This document shows positions 5,363 to 6,257 of a stretch of 6,257 nt of DNA, piece after piece. Below the pieces are notes generated by a model. That model saw only the letters and a list, made by a program, of their open reading frames with translations, did no database searches and was not told the DNA's origin. Each line of letters begins with the position of its first letter. Within the stretch, counting starts at the first letter, position 1. The DNA is taken from NCBI GenBank assembly GCA_018334855.1, contig JAGXLE010000094.1, positions 1 through 6,257 on the forward strand. Direction: 5' to 3'. Made by a program: the position numbers and the translations under genes. This DNA is from Desulfobacterales bacterium (GTDB lineage Bacteria; Desulfobacterota; Desulfobacteria; Desulfobacterales; Desulfosalsimonadaceae).

Positions 5363-6257
5363 CTGTAAGACCCCATCCTTGTCCACCCGGTGTTTGAACG
5401 CGGATAGGACTTCGGCCTGGGTCTTACTGGGGGTTTCCAGCCGTCGGGCCGGCTTTCGATCCTTATTTTTCAGCGTCAGCACGGAGTGCAAATGCCGCAT
5501 GTCATCCATGACATCCTCGGCGGTGCGGTTGACTCCGATCTCCGCCAGCCTGAGCTCGAGGCGGCGAAGATAGACCATTGCAACCACGCATGTGAACAGA
5601 TGACACCGTATCTTGCTGTCGGTCCAGTGCCTGATGGGACGGACACCCACTAAATCGTCATTGTTGCTGATTCTGAACCGGTCTTCGACTTGCCAGCGAT
5701 CCAGGCTTGCCTCCACGATATCGCGGGTGCTCCAGTCCATGTTGTCGGTGATGATAATGTTTTTGCCCAGCATGGCCTTTTTGCGGCGCACCTGATATGG
5801 GTCCCTGCGAAAGCGCATTTTCAGACCGTCCTTGGAGCGGTCAAATGATATCCGGTAAAACTGCGGTGATATGTGAAGCTGCTGACAGAGACGCAGGTAA
5901 CGATCCTTGATAACTTCGGGATCCCGCCACTGGGCCGCATTGGCCCTGACCCTGGCGCGCATGGAAAGCAGTTCCTGCCGGAGCCGCTCGAGCTTGTCTT
6001 CAAATGTATACGTCTGCTTCCGGGCGGTTTTCGGGTTGTAGGTTACAATCACGCAACGCTGTTTGCCCCAGTACTCGCCCCTGGTTCGGTAGGCAAGCAG
6101 CCGATCTTCTTGCTGGCCGCATGCTTCCAGTTCACGGTTTTTTTCAATATCAACCGGCTCGAAGCGGTCCAGGTCAACGGCTGCCAGATCCTGTGCAAAA
6201 TAGGTCGAATACGTGGTGATAAAATGGATCCTGGAGTGGCCGTCAATCCAGGCGTAA
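5354..6257 (-). CDS. IS1634-family DDE transposase (5' end outside the window)
   Basis: The minus-strand frame is open from the window edge to TAA at 5354-5356, giving at least 301 residues without a stop. The GTG at 6052 is internal, because the same frame continues upstream as coding-like sequence (YAWIDGHSRIHFITTYSTYF near the edge). The three expected acidic residues are visible: Asp in IDGH (6242-6244), Asp in IITDNMDW (5744-5746) and Glu in DRWQVEDRF (5684-5686). DDLVGVRPIRHWTDSKIRCH, followed by LFTCVVAMVYLRRLEL, is a hallmark of IS1634-type enzymes. The usual Lys of the YREK signature appears as Asn (RISNN, 5663-5665). The Arg-rich LERLRQELLSMRARVRAN segment is the insertion between the second Asp and the first. 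Codons look richer in G and C than in the neighbouring genes. The enzyme moves its own element by cut-and-paste. Confidence 0.9.
   Translation of the reverse strand, partial: YAWIDGHSRIHFITTYSTYFAQDLAAVDLDRFEPVDIEKNRELEACGQQEDRLLAYRTRGEYWGKQRCVIVTYNPKTARKQTYTFEDKLERLRQELLSMRARVRANAAQWRDPEVIKDRYLRLCQQLHISPQFYRISFDRSKDGLKMRFRRDPYQVRRKKAMLGKNIIITDNMDWSTRDIVEASLDRWQVEDRFRISNNDDLVGVRPIRHWTDSKIRCHLFTCVVAMVYLRRLELRLAEIGVNRTAEDVMDDMRHLHSVLTLKNKDRKPARRLETPSKTQAEVLSAFKHRVDKDGVLQPE

Larger units (their letters stand above)
5332..6257 (-). mobile_element. IS1634-type insertion sequence, right part cut by the window
   Basis: The element is defined by its transposase gene on the minus strand. Its left boundary lies somewhere in 5270-5353; the hairpin at 5332-5362 and the palindrome at 5321-5330 are the only end-like structures. 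No matching terminal repeat or target duplication can be checked because the other end is outside the window. The visible part is unbroken, so the copy may be complete and recent, unlike the decayed transposase at 225-371. Confidence 0.65.

Noticed and set aside
5821..6246. Other open frames overlapping the transposase
   Set aside because: The transposase frame with D, D and E residues and family motifs is continuous here, so the rest are shadows.
1..6257. Composite transposon bounded by the two transposases
   Set aside because: The edge transposases belong to different types and the left one is a fragment, so they cannot form matched ends.
1..6257. CRISPR array, tRNA, rRNA or riboswitch
   Set aside because: No regularly spaced repeats, cloverleaf with a T-loop, ribosomal sequence or recognisable aptamer core was seen on either strand.

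Overview
The window is a gene-poor, rearranged stretch of bacterial chromosome with transposase sequence at both edges. It carries four apparently intact metabolic or redox genes and one amputated gene. No ribosomal or taxon-defining gene is present. An ADP-forming-type acyl-CoA synthetase subunit, an iron-sulfur flavoprotein and a double-[4Fe-4S] protein point to an anaerobe. A sulfate-reducing or syntrophic Desulfobacterota-like organism is my best guess, but that is inference from gene content and not a phylogenetic signal.

Layout. Bases 1-230 hold no gene I can identify. Bases 225-371 (+) encode the C-terminal piece of a DDE transposase. This piece runs into the 3' end of an alpha/beta hydrolase on the minus strand (364-1158) that resembles 3-oxoadipate enol-lactonase (PcaD). 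A non-coding stretch of about 500 bases follows, holding a plausible hydrolase promoter. Next comes the C-terminal half of an isochorismatase-family hydrolase (1657-1977, +) with no recognisable N-terminal half in frame, so it is called a pseudogene. A regulatory-looking region with repeated CTGACAG motifs precedes an intact CoA-binding (alpha-type) subunit of an NDP-forming acyl-CoA synthetase (2163-3602, +). A long imperfect inverted repeat starts one base after its stop codon.

An iron-sulfur flavoprotein/NADPH-dependent FMN reductase-like gene (3776-4345, +) then converges on a QueG-like double-[4Fe-4S] protein (4548-5252, -), with two hairpins between them. From about 5332 to the right edge lies an IS1634-type insertion sequence. 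Its transposase frame (minus strand) stays open through the window edge, so the gene is only partly visible.

How the genes may work together. The hydrolase, the acyl-CoA synthetase subunit and the isochorismatase remnant would suit a small hydrolysis-and-CoA-activation set for organic acids. The flavoprotein and the Fe-S protein would suit electron transfer. The genes are on both strands, widely spaced and separated by mobile-element debris, so no operon is evident and this linkage is weak. The synthetase lacks an ATP-grasp (beta) partner here. I see no CRISPR array, tRNA, rRNA or clear novel multi-gene system. The most unusual points are the hydrolase C-terminus apparently built from transposase sequence, the inverted repeat right after the synthetase stop codon, and the CTGACAG motif cluster.
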